From NCBI RefSeq assembly GCF_011075055.1, contig NC_058149.1, positions 13,522,449 to 13,586,448 on the forward strand: a stretch of 64,000 nucleotides of DNA, given 5' to 3'. The position numbers and the translations under genes are program-made. Below, one piece after another: positions 50,005 through 61,170 of this stretch; positions within the stretch are counted from its first letter, which is position 1, and every line of letters begins with the position of its first letter. Below the pieces are notes generated by a model. It was not told where the DNA came from and made no database searches. It saw only the letters and a list, made by a program, of their open reading frames with translations. The DNA is from Mangifera indica. Its lineage: Eukaryota; Streptophyta; Magnoliopsida; Sapindales; Anacardiaceae.

Positions 50005-51165
50005 GAACAATTTGTCAATTTAAAAACCAAAACACAAAACCCCTGGCCTACATAATCCATTGTACATTTTTCAGATCTGTAACAACAAAACCAAACAAAA
50101 AATTACCACTAATATCTCTAAAAATGCTAAAACACTACTAACCAAACAATCAAACCCTAACTCTCATATTGTAGAATCATTTCACCAGACAAATTGAACT
50201 AATTAGCTAAAACAGAGAAAATTATGAACGTACCTGAATCAATAAATCGCAAATCGATGATTTCTCGAACCAATTATGGAGATCACTGGCACGAAACCTG
50301 TATTAGGGTACGAATCTGATGGTTTCGAATTGAAACCCTAACAGATTTATTGATTTTCGTAATTAATTTGTTGTTAATTTCGAAAAAAAGAAATTACCGT
50401 GAGAGACGGAAGAGAGCTAGGGTTTCTTTTGATTTCACGATAGCAAGGTTTTAGATCGAAATTAATCAAAAAGAAAAATAAAGTAAATAAATTCGGAAAT
50501 AGAAAGCAAATATTTGCATCTTTTAAATTAATCTACGTGGCAGCATATTCATCCTCTGATATGAGAGTTACGGTTGAGATTGTACACGAATGATATAAAG
50601 ACGTTCGCTTAATAAATGTATATCAAAATTTTAGAGTAAGAGTGAAATATATAAACGGCTGTGATTTAAATTCTTGAAACACGGACGGCTGAAAATTAAA
50701 CTTGGTTTGGAAGATGTGCGGTAGTTAAGCAGACTCGATTTTGCTAAAACGCTATTTGACAGGAAAAATGAAGAGTAATAGGTTAATTTTTCATTTTTGT
50801 ATTTCGAAATTGACTCCATTTTTGTATTAAATGACGGAAATACCCATAGCTTTTGAGTTACCAGGCGCCATTAAGAAATCACAAAGGCAAATCGCAAGAG
50901 CGATTGATAAAATACACGCGCCCTACTGAGATGCAACGTGGACTCAAAATATGAAAAATGCCAGCGACGTGTGCTTCATAGAGCGAGTTAAGATGTTTCC
51001 AAATAAAGGCAGGTGTGATAGGCAAAAGGGTGTAACCGTATTTTGGTGACGTGGTCAAAACTCAAAGCAAGATTAGAAAAAGGAATTGATAGGAGCACTG
51101 CGCATTTCGGAAATTGATTTTGAATGCCCAAACGCATGGCTCCGAGTTGACAACAATAAAATAAA
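50005..51165. other. EPCR-gene leader and promoter region
   Basis: The minus strand carries leader-like sequence to about 50450. Possible splice donors lie near 50232 (CAG|GTACGT) and 50398 (ACG|GTAATT), suggesting one or two leader introns. 50470-51165 is AT-rich promoter space without a clear TATA box. Confidence 0.4.
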
Positions 51166-51895
51166 GGCCAAACCATTATTGCCCACCCAAGGTATGTTGT
51201 TTTATCAAGTTTCCCCTCTTTAACTTTGAAAATTTCATTTACCCACCTGTAGATGATTAAAATTAATGGTTTAAAGGACAAAATCATCATTTTATCTATA
51301 ATATTAAAAATAAATTAAAATTTTATCTCTTTTTCACCTCTAACCCCTAAAAACTAACAATTTTTCCCTAGGCCAAGTTTTGAGAAATAGCATTCTTCCC
51401 CATAGGGTTTAGTTTTCAATCCCCGACACCAAATCCGGCCCCATCGCCAACTACAAAGCTTTTCAGAGGCATCACCATGCTCTAACGGTCTCCCTTGCCT
51501 CATTTGGAGTGTCGATCGACCAAGATTTGGTATGAAAAGACAAAGCTTTTCATCTTTTCAGACCAGATCTCGATCGACTGGTGCTCCAGATGAGGCAAGG
51601 GAAACCTTCAGAGCATGATGATGCCTCTGGAAAGCTTTATCGTCGACAATAGAGTCGAATTTGGTGTCAGGGATTGAAAACTAAACTTTATGGGAAAGAA
51701 TGTTATTTCTTAAAACTTAGTCTAAAGGACAATTATTAGTTTTTAGGGGTTAGAAGACGAAAAGGAGATAAAATTTTTAGAGGTTAGGGTTCCGTTAATT
51801 TTAACGGTTCATGGGTGGATAAATAGGATTTTTAAAGTTAATGGAAAAAACTTTGAGATATTAGCATACTTTGGGTGGAAAATGGTCCTTTGGCC
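51166..51895. mobile_element. Mutator-like foldback element with exact 9-bp TSD
   Basis: A 730-bp element starting ggccaaaccattattgccca and ending in the reverse complement of ggccaaaggaccattttcca. It is flanked by the exact direct repeat TAAAATAAA at 51157-51165 and 51896-51904; 9 bp is the Mutator (MULE) hallmark. The inverted repeats extend through almost the whole element: for example cagaggcatcaccatgctct (near 51464) pairs with agagcatgatgatgcctctg (near 51612), the turn being near 51540. No transposase is present. Confidence 0.85.
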
Positions 51896-52109
51896 TAAAA
51901 TAAACTTACGATAAATTTCTTTTTGGACAAAAAACTTGCTCGACCGTGCATCCTCCACCTAATATTCTTACATGATTTATTTGTAAAATGTATGATTAAA
52001 ATGTATATCAAATTTTAAATTTAACAAAATCTTTTGCTTTTCAGTTTTAATTTTTTTTATACCGTATAATATATTGTATAGTTGTATCGATATACTGCCT
52101 TAATGATTA

Positions 52110-54051
52110 GGCCAAAGGACTTTCACAAGCAAGGTTTAACAAAATCACAAATTCTCACTAATTAATTTTTAAAAGCTTAAATACTCATTCTTTTATTAAA
52201 ATTTATTATTAGAGTTAAGAGTAAAAATATTATTTAGATAAAATTTTAAAAAAATAAAAATTTATCACATTTTTCCCCATAGAACTAAAAATCTAACAAT
52301 TTTTTCTCATTTAAAATTTGAAAAGTAACTATTTCTTCCATAGGATTTTTTTCCCTTTCTCCAGTAACAACTACCGTTTCAATCGATAACTAACCTTTAT
52401 TGAAATCTTTCTCTCCCATCAATATGTCGCCACCACCATCTATTTGTATTGGACGAAGACAGGTTCATCTTTGATCGATGAGGTTTGTCTACTCGTCAGA
52501 CGAAGACAAATTTGTCTTCATCTAACATAAAAAGATGGTGACAATGGGAGAGGAAGACTTTAGTGATGGGGAAATTATAATAAATAGCTAAATTACCCTT
52601 CTATTAAGCAAAAATGCAAAATTTTACTATTTCTAAGTAAAAATACCCAAATTTCTTATTCCTAAGCAAAAATGCCCTAATTACCTTTCATCACATTTAT
52701 ATAAACTCCCTCACTCTCACTCTCATTACATACATTTCTTATATCACTTAAATACTCACTTTCACTCTCAATTTATTTAATATCAATTACTATGGGTTTG
52801 TTAGGAAAGCAAAATTCATATTTCTGAATTTGAATAAAAAAAATCAATTCGTAAAAACTATATTGAAAATAACATGTTATGAATAAATAGATATATTGAA
52901 ATACCCTAGAATGTCAATAATAAAAAAATTACTAGAAAATCTAAAAAAACATATCTGAATTTCAATATGTTTGTCATTATAGAGCTCGAAACGAGCTTCA
53001 CATTGATATATTATAGGTCCCGTAACTCCTCCTGGATCAAAAGTTATAGCCGTTCAAAGTCTGTCTCATATAGACCCTATAGTTTTAAAAAAGTTAATTT
53101 CCACCCAACCCACGGTTTTCACTGACTGCCCCACGGTTTAGTGTAAAATTTCACATGGACCCCCGTGGATCTCCCCTTGTTCCCCCTCCCCCTAAAATTT
53201 TAAAAACGTTAAATTTTTCCCCTATCCCACAGGCGCCCATGGGAGATTACGTAGCATCGGCAGATCTAATCTATTTTTCGGCTAAAAATCGTCATTTCAG
53301 CCTCTAATTTCAACACAAATCAAATCTACATGTCCAATAACACAAAACCATTCAAGAAATTCAAGTAAAACAACCAAAAATCAAAACATTTTATGCATTG
53401 TTCAAAATCGAAACTCTAAACATTCAAACCTCAAAATCTCCCTCAAATCTCAACAATCCTAACAATAAATTGATTCAAACAAAACGTGTGATGATGTACT
53501 ATCCTTATTTGTCATTTTCAGTTGCCGAAAAACACGAAAATCAACGGAAATCTCTTCCACTATGGGAAGGATGATTTTCTTTGAATTTACACAGTGAAAC
53601 AGTGGAAAATTACCGTTGGAATTCCTTGTTTATATACAGGGGTAGTTTCATCATTTTACAAAAAATGGACATTTTTGCTTAAACCTTATTGTTTTGGGCA
53701 ATTTCGCTTAAACCCCCTTAATTTTGGCCATTTATTATAATTTCCCTTAGTGATGATTGGTTATCGATCATAAGTGTGAATGTCGTCGAAAAAGGAAAAG
53801 AAAAATTTTATAGAAGAAATTATCACTTTTTAAATATTTGATGGAGGAAAATTATTAGATTTTCAAATATAAGAGACAAATATAATAAATTTTAATTTTT
53901 TTAATATTTTCATTTAAATGGTATTTTTACTTTTAACTCTAATAGTAAATTTTAGTATAATAAGTAATTATTTAAGTTTTTAAAAGTTAATAGGTGAGAT
54001 TTTGTCATTTCACTAAACCTTGGGTGGGACATAGTGCTTTGGCGTTTGGCC
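52110..54051. mobile_element. Second Mutator-like foldback element, split by a nested insertion
   Basis: The left end ggccaaaggactttcacaag and the reverse complement of the right end (ggccaaac ... cccacccaaggttta) align over about 130 bp. The flanks taatgatta (52101-52109) and taatgaaaa (54052-54060) agree at 7 of 9 bases, consistent with an eroded 9-bp TSD. Without the inner insertion (52569-53746 plus one TSD copy) the element would be about 755 bp, close to the neighbour at 51166. Its interior also folds back (ctcccatcaatatgtcgcca against tggtgacaatgggag). Non-coding. Confidence 0.75.
52569..53746. mobile_element. Nested Mutator-like element with exact 9-bp TSD
   Basis: A 1178-bp element bounded by a perfect 17-bp inverted repeat (gggaaattataataaat on the left, its reverse complement on the right). 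The exact direct repeat TTAGTGATG flanks it at 52560-52568 and 53747-53755. It sits inside the 52110-54051 element, so it inserted later. The interior (52700-53640) is non-coding with a C-rich stretch at 53107-53240. It has no detectable transposase, so it is non-autonomous. Confidence 0.85.
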
Positions 54052-54339
54052 TAATGAAAATGATGAAGCGTATTTTGAATTTTAAATTCATTTTTATCAC
54101 ATGCAATTTTAGTATTTATAAAATGTATAAAATGATAACTAAACTGCATGAGAATTTTGACAAGACATCCATATTATTTTGATGGTTGGATTCGGATTGG
54201 ATGATCACAAATAAAAATTCAATCCAAGATTAATTTAAATTTAGAAAACTTAGTTTAAAATTGATAAATTAAAATTTAATTTTGAATAAAAAATTGTTTT
54301 ATTTATAATATGATTTGAACTATCTTCTTAATATCTGGT

Positions 54340-54882
54340 AATCAGAATTAGGTCATGTTTTTCTATCTCCTACCATCAATGTTTTCTTTTCTTAAATCCA
54401 TTGTAAATAATGATATAAATGTTTTCGTCATTCTAGAATCTCTTCATCAGAGATATGAAGAGATTCTAGATTTTTTTTATCTCTGACGAGATCTCTTCAT
54501 CAAAATAAAAAGATTTTAAACGAAAAGACCCTGTCAAAGATGAGGAGAACTAATAATTTCCTCTTTAAATTAAATTTTGAAGATGAGGTCTTCGTTTGAA
54601 GAGATTTGAAATCTCTTCATTCAGATCTCTTTAAACGAATACCTTATCTTCAAAATTTAACTTAAAAGAGAAATTATTAATTTTTAAATTAAGAAGAAAA
54701 AATAATATAAGTTTGGTATAACTTAGAGTTTAGTAGTAAAATGATAATTTTGCTTTTGTCTATAATAAAAAAATGTAACATAAATTATCTTATGAGTGAA
54801 TATCTGAATTTTTTAAATTTTGTAGATATGTATTTATATTTATATTTGTATTAAAACTTAGGTAGGGAATAGTTCTTTGGCC
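54340..54882. mobile_element. Truncated foldback element of the same family
   Basis: The right end, read in reverse complement, is ggccaaagaactattccc, matching the family termini at 51166 and 52110. The central palindrome spans about 54548-54690 with its turn near 54607 (gaagagatttgaaatctctt). A separate perfect hairpin, with 16-bp arms 54432-54447 and 54455-54470 around a 7-nt loop, lies outside it. I could not find the matching left terminus, so the element looks truncated or rearranged; the left coordinate is approximate. Confidence 0.55.
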
Positions 54883-55577
54883 ACTTTACAAAGTCGAATG
54901 GTCTAAATAAATTATCCCTCAAACGACGACACTGTACGTCGTGTTTCTCTCCCCGGGAGCTCCCACCCAGCTCTCAACGTTTCATGTGTGTCAAAGGTTT
55001 TTACCTGTTCCTTTCAATTGTTTTTGGGTTTCCGTTAAATCTTAACTCGTAAGAAACAAAATATTTCTCAGGACACCTCTGCATTTTCCTCGCTTCACAT
55101 TTTAATCCTAACAATATCAAGAGCGATCTCGGCGACTGGATCCAGATCCAAAATTGTATTGTTAGGAACAACAATTCGATTTCGTCGGTCTAGGGTTTCA
55201 GATCTCGCATATTGATTTAATTGATCGCAAATTTTGAGGTGAATTTAATTATTGTTCGGTTATGATTTTCATTTTGTAATTTATTTGTCGGTATGAAACA
55301 TCAAGATTTATAGATTCAATGTTACTATCTTATTAATCGACTTTGCACTTTCTTTGCAACAAAATAGAAACCTAGAAATTTTTGTGAATTTTTTACGGTT
55401 TTAGGTAGTCATGCTGATAGGGAATTAGAGGAAAAGGGAAAGATTGATAAATTTACAGCGTTAATGAAACGAAATCGTTTTTTATGCTCGATAATATGAT
55501 TTTGTAATTCTAATTGCGATGCCATTTGTAATTTTTTGTCAGCAATTAAAAGCAAGACAACTTTGAGGGTTTAAGAA
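54883..55577 (+). other. Promoter and 5' UTR of the SYP32-like gene, with leader intron
   Basis: The leader probably starts near 55000. A leader intron is likely from 55239 (GAG|GTGAAT) to 55542 (TTTTTTGTCAG), so the second leader exon begins at 55543, 35 bp before the ATG. Based on splice signals and a T-rich interior. Confidence 0.5.
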
Positions 55578-58500
55578 ATGCCAGTGAAGGTAGCACAAAC
55601 GTCATGCCGGGATCGGACTCACGAGTTTCAGAGTGTAGCAGATAGGCTAAGGAAGTCAGTTTCATCTGGATCTGGGCACAATGGTACGAGCAGTAGTTCG
55701 AAATCTGATGAACAGCGATCTTCTGTGGCACTTCAGTCCGAGTTCAACAAGAAGGCTTCCAAGATAGGGTTTGGGATACACCAGACTTCGCAGAAGCTTT
55801 CCAAGCTGGCAAAATGTAAGTGATAGGTTAAATTGTTATATGAATATGAACAAAAATTAAAATATTAAAACAAAAAAATGTCTTACTTCATTAGTTCATT
55901 TATGATTATGAGCTTGCAACCTAGAATTTTTTGTAGACGACAAGCTCAGCACATGGAGAGTTGATTTATAATGGAATTATTAAATAAACTCTTGGTTGGA
56001 TGGAGTTGCTTCTATTTTTGCCAATCATATCTATCAGCATAGTTGTGGCTTCATCTCACTTGATTCTCTTATTTTGTCTATTGGAAGCACATGGAGGTCT
56101 ATAAGATGGAGTCAGTTATGTGCATTGATGTACACTGTAATTTGTCCAGGCTAAAAATGGAGGTTTCAATTTGGTGAATGAATTTATATCCATTGCCATT
56201 TTAGAGCAGGGAAAAAAGGTTTATATGTTTTGTGTTAGAAACATTAATGTTCATGATAGTGACATTGCCTAAAGAGCTGTGCTTGGAAGTTTAGGCTATA
56301 TAACTATGATACTTGTTTGCTATCACACACTGCTAGGAATTCAGTTGTGCATAATTGCTACTTCGGTAATGTAGATGTCATAATTTTGTGCATGTTATGA
56401 CCCATCCTTGCATCGAGCTAAGCAATTAGAAACTTTTGTTGATTTGTAGTGGCAAAAAGGACTTCAGTTTTCGATGACCCCACCATGGAAATCCAGGAGC
56501 TTACAGCTGTTATTAAGCAGGATGTTACTGCACTTAACTCTGCAGTGGTAGATCTTCAACTTTTTTGCAACTCAAGGAATGAGGGTGCTATCTCCAGCGA
56601 CACCACTATTCATTCAACTACTGTGGTAGATGACCTGAAGAATCGCTTGATGAGTACCACTAAAGAGTTCAAAGACGTTCTTACCATGCGAACAGAGGTA
56701 ACAATGAATGTAGCCCATCAATTTGTTGTCTATCTTTTCCCTAACCATTAGTTAATAGAACTTTAAATGTTAGGCTAATTTTCTAATGCCTAATGGCATC
56801 TTATTTGCTTTGTATAGAATTTGAAGGTTCATGAGAACAGAAGACAATTGTTTTCATCCTCTGCTTCTAAGGATTCTACAAATCCTTTTGTTCAGCAGCG
56901 GCCACTGGCTGCTAGGTCAGCTGCTAGTTCTTCAACGTCTCCTCCTCCATGGGCTAATGGTTCACCATCTTCTTCTCCGTTGTTTCCCAGGTAATAGCTT
57001 GTTTGGTTTTGTTAGTTTGGTAAGGGCAAACTGATTTAAGATTTTCAAATCTTATTGAAGGAATTTGAGTCTGCTTTAAGAGGTCTTTGGATTATCTCAT
57101 CTATTATTGGGCAAATTTGATCTATCACAATGTAATAATCACGGTCTCTATTGAATCTCCTTAAAATGAACTTTTGATTGTTGTTCAGCAATTTGGAAGT
57201 AGATGTAACCTTGATTAATATTGCATTTCTATAGAAGTAGATGCAACCATTCTAAAGAATGGTTGTCTTATTTTTCTTCTGTTTTGCACTTAGATATGGT
57301 CACAACTTGCACTTTTCTGTTTACTGAAACACTCTTTTTGAGGAAAGACAAAATATTTCTTTCCTTTGACATGTTTAGGGTTTATTTATATTTTTCGTGC
57401 AACCAAACCCCATTCCTCTGATTTCTTTTCACCTTGGGGTCTTGTTATGATGGTCGCATATTGTCAGAATTTACAACTTCTGTTATGTAAGTTTTTATTT
57501 TGTGTTTGCATTTTCTATAGTCATGAAGCTTTTCTGCTCTTTACTCTGCCTTGTTGGATATCACTTTAATTATTGGCTACTGGGAAACTCATTCCTGGTT
57601 TTATTTTTACAGGAATCAGATGGATGGGGAGAGTCAGCCATTGTTGCAGCAACAACAGCATCAACAGCAGCTGGTTCCATTGCAAGATAGTTACATGCAG
57701 AGTAGAGCTGAAGCTCTTCAGAATGTAGAATCAACCATCCATGAACTAGGCAATATCTTCAACCAGCTGGCAACCCTGGTCTCTCAGCAAGGGGAGATTG
57801 CTATCAGGTTTATTTGCCATTCTAGTTAATTTTTTTAGTCGTTTTTTGCATGCACCTAGCTCTATATTTTGGCATATTGTGTGCTAAATAAACTATAAGT
57901 CTAAGAAACCAGATTATATTATAGTTATGACATGCATCATTTATTGTACCATTGAAATTGGTTTGGAAATTGTTCTTAGTATATACAGCCACAAACAAAA
58001 TAAATCTAAAGCCAATATTTTTACTGGTGACAAAGTTTCATCGAGTAGCTTAACAGCGCGAAGAAAAGCTTAGTAAATCTTTGCAAAAAGATATGGTTCT
58101 GTTAAAATGATGATAAAATCAATTGCAAACAGATAAATATTTATATCTGAATAATATTTTTGTAACAAAATTTGGTCTATTGGTTCAAATTTTTTAACGG
58201 CAATTTCGTGTGCAGTTGCTGCATAAATTGGAAAGTTATCCAATCTTTTACCTTTTAGTTCATTATTATTCTTTATCAGATGATTCAAAGTTTTGCATTA
58301 GATAATAGTTGCCTAGTTTAGGTTCTGAAGGTATCTTCAATATCTTACCATCATTTTGCTGTACCTTTGGGTGGGAACCTGCAACCTTTTTTTTGCCCTG
58401 ATGCTGCCTACACTTTTCTCATGCACATTTTAATTAATAATTTTTATAAGACTGTTAAATTTAAGGATGTTGGATATAGTTTTGTAATCTTTCAAAAGAA

Positions 58501-58938
58501 CACCAGTTTAATGTGTGACTGCTGTATGCTGGCTTTCCCTGTTGGAAAGTGTAATCAGTGGCGGAGGAAGGGAGGTCAGCTGACTCCAATTGACTTTGAA
58601 AAATTTTACTGTAGTATTTATAAAATATCAATTTTGACCCCTTAGATTTTATTATTTCTTATTAACCTCTTATATTCTATTGTTATTTTATCTTGACCCT
58701 TTTAACTTCTATTTTTGACTCCGTCATTGAGTATAATAGATTGTTTTTCTAGACTGCTGACAGGAATATTTGTTGCAGGATTGATGAGAATATGGATGAC
58801 ACTTTGGCAAATGTGGAGGGCGCGCAAGGGGCTTTGCTCAAGTACCTCAACAGTATATCATCTAATAGGTGGCTGATGATCAAGATATTCTTTGTATTGA
58901 TTTTTTTCCTCATGATTTTCCTCTTCTTTGTGGCATAG
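55578..58938 (+). CDS. SYP32: Syntaxin of the SYP3 group (SYP32-like), 337 aa
   Basis: Five coding exons: 55578-55815, 56450-56697, 56818-56990, 57613-57807, 58779-58938 (1014 nt, phases 1, 0, 2, 2). This is a Qa-SNARE, the plant counterpart of syntaxin 5, acting in membrane fusion at the cis-Golgi. The N-terminus (SCRDRTHEFQSVADRLRKS) is the syntaxin-5-type region that binds Sly1-like proteins. A helical domain follows (about 80-160), then a Gln-rich linker (LLQQQQHQQQ). The SNARE motif spans about 245-305 (ALQNVESTIHELGNIFNQLA ... SQQGEIAIRIDENMDD); the second Gln of SQQGE is the central zero-layer residue. A C-terminal membrane anchor (MIKIFFVLIFFLMIFLFFVA) ends the protein. All expected parts are intact. 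SYP31 is the alternative paralogue. Confidence 0.94.
58556..58729. mobile_element. Second GTGGCGGA-type MITE, inside the SYP32 intron 4
   Basis: 174 bp beginning cagtggcggaggaag and ending gactccgtcattg, with near-duplicate flanks agtgtaat (58548-58555) and agtataat (58730-58737), 7 of 8 identical. It shares termini and an internal tcagctgac motif with the MITE at 19171-19353, so the two are copies of one family. Confidence 0.65.
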
Positions 58939-59720
58939 TCAATGCAGAGAAACTATAAAGAAAATTTTGTGCCCTTTTTCCCTAGAGATGATCCATTGCT
59001 ATTCTTTACGTGTATAATTTATATTTTTATTCTTGTGGTATAAACAATTTGTACGCCGAAAGATATACTACTAGTCTTTGCTTGTGGAATGTGTACGGCC
59101 CATCAATTGTAAGTGTACATGGTATTGAGAACAGCGAGATCTCTGAAAAAAAAATTCAGTGGTTTGCAATGACTCAACTTTGGATGAGAATGTGATACAT
59201 ATCCTTTGTCTAGAGTTTCTCCCGGAACTGGAAGCGTAAGCCAGTTTGAAATTGGTTTCTAACGATTTCTGTGTGCGTAACTGTCAGCTTTTCCTCAGAT
59301 GGGCGGGGTTTCTGAGAACAGGCGGGTAAGATAGTTTGTATCGGAATAGATTAGGGTGGATCTAAGTTAAACTGGCTTGAAGTTTTTATCAGTTCAAACA
59401 AACTGAATTAGAGTTTCACGGTTTGGAGTTTGACGGCTTGTTAATGTTTTCTCATTGGAGTTCTTTTAACTAATTCAAGTTCGGGTATAATTTTGTTGTA
59501 TTGAATTTGAGTTAGACTTCAAATCCATCATGACTTTTGACACAAATTCATTCACTAGTAACTTTAGGTCAAAATTTATATACCTAAAATAGATATATAT
59601 AATATTAACTAATTAACTAATATTGGGTTCAATTATTATTTATCACAAAAGATACAATGACTCATGATAAAAAAGGGACTCTTGCACTTTTCTGTAATAT
59701 AAAACAAATACTAATTTATC

Positions 59721-59744
59721 TATTTATTTATTTATTTATTTATT
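59721..59744. repeat. (ATTT)n microsatellite
   Basis: Six consecutive ATTT units in spacer DNA. Confidence 0.8.
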
Positions 59745-60411
59745 TTTATTTTCCTTGAATGATAATATTAAAGTTTATCTTATCTATCATACCAACTAAT
59801 GGAAAAATAATAATAATAATTCTATAAATAAAAAAATTATTTAGTGGATGTCAATGTGTGATTTCCATTTCCAAATAGAAAGCCAAGATACCTTCCTTGA
59901 AATTCCTATTAAAAAATATTATAGTTGTTCCAACTTCCAATTAAGTATTGTTCTGGTGGTATTGGATTATCATGTATCATTGAACAAACCTCAGCCATGA
60001 GTGACACCGTACCATTTGTTATAAAATTTGTCTTCCGTAGACAACACCATTTCACTTTAGTTTAAATTCATTCAAGTTTAGCTTAAGATAAAAAGAGTCG
60101 ATTTTGAATTTGAGTTTAAAATGTTATGCAAATTTGGTTTATATGAACTTAATACCATAAATATAAGTTCAAATTTATAAAAGTTGAATTCGAATTCGAT
60201 AAACTTAGAATAAAATAATGTTATTCTGATTTTGAATTATGTAGTAAAATGATACATTTTTTGTGTTGTTTATATAACATGACATTGATATAAAATGACA
60301 TTATTTTAAATTCATCGAAATAATTTCAATTTTTCTATATGCATGATCACTCACGAGCCTATCTAATTGAACACCTACATAAAGCTTGAATTTGATAATA
60401 TTACACCTTAT

Positions 60412-60434
60412 GGCTCGGGCTCGGGCTCGGGCTC
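60412..60434. repeat. GGCTCG hexamer repeat
   Basis: Nearly four tandem GGCTCG units, sitting at the edge of a degenerate CTCGAG-rich repeat copy that may have seeded it. Confidence 0.75.
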
Positions 60435-60597
60435 AAGCTTGTCCCATGACTGTTTGTTTCTAGTTTAGTGATTGAGCCCAGGATTCCACCTTTATCACCT
60501 TCGATAATTTTTTTAAAATATAAACACCTACATTTTACAGGTGCCATATAATAAAAAGCCAACTCCCTACAATATCAATATCTCGTCGTGTTTCCTC

Positions 60598-60604
60598 TAT
60601 AAAC
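60598..60604 (+). promoter_or_regulatory. TATA box of the Lys-rich protein gene
   Basis: TATAAAC, followed about 30 bp later by a CTCTCTCTTC tract that would sit at the transcription start. The leader would then be about 540 bases, possibly containing an intron. Confidence 0.45.
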
Positions 60605-61170
60605 AAACGTTATCTATCATCTCTCTCTTCACAAAAGAGCCCTACTTTCTTCTTCACAACACAGCACAGCGCCCATCACGGCTCGGCTGGCTAGCCTGAT
60701 TAAACTCTCTTCTCATTTCAATCCATCCAAACTGAACCCTAATTTTCTTTCTCTCTTAAATTTTAATTTCAATTTCAATTTCAATTTCAAATCCAAACAA
60801 TCTTCTTCTGGACCCGAACTTCGTCTCTTTCAACAACCATTCCGACTTCTCCGAGCCTTAATTCTCAAATTTTATTTGAATCTCGTTTCCGGTTTCTCCA
60901 TTTTCTTTTTTTGATCATTTTGATTGCTGTTAGTGTTTTGTTTCCGCTATAACATCGGGGTACGTGTTTGATTTGTTTATTGATAACTTGTACTGTTTTA
61001 AAATTTCTCATCTGTCGACAGAACCACGATTTGAAAATTTTGGAGATATTTATTTAACCCTCCAGATTTAAACAAGTCAACTGTCGCCCCTTAAAGCGGG
61101 ACTTAATTCTATTTACCCCCTGTGGTTGCTGATCTGATTAAATTCAAATTTATACCGGAGAGAAGAAAAA

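Larger units (their letters stand above)
58939..61170. other. Spacer, repeat fragments and leader of the Lys-rich gene
   Basis: 59340-59640 and 60050-60440 are degenerate GAGTTTGA/CTCGAG-rich repeat fragments. A (TTTA)n run lies at 59721-59744 and (GGCTCG)n at 60412-60434. Promoter and leader of the next gene occupy about 60590-61170. Confidence 0.5.

Noticed and set aside
53107..53240. C-rich stretch inside the nested transposon, considered as captured gene sequence
   Set aside because: No open frame of useful length on either strand and no recognisable protein, so a captured gene fragment is not supported.
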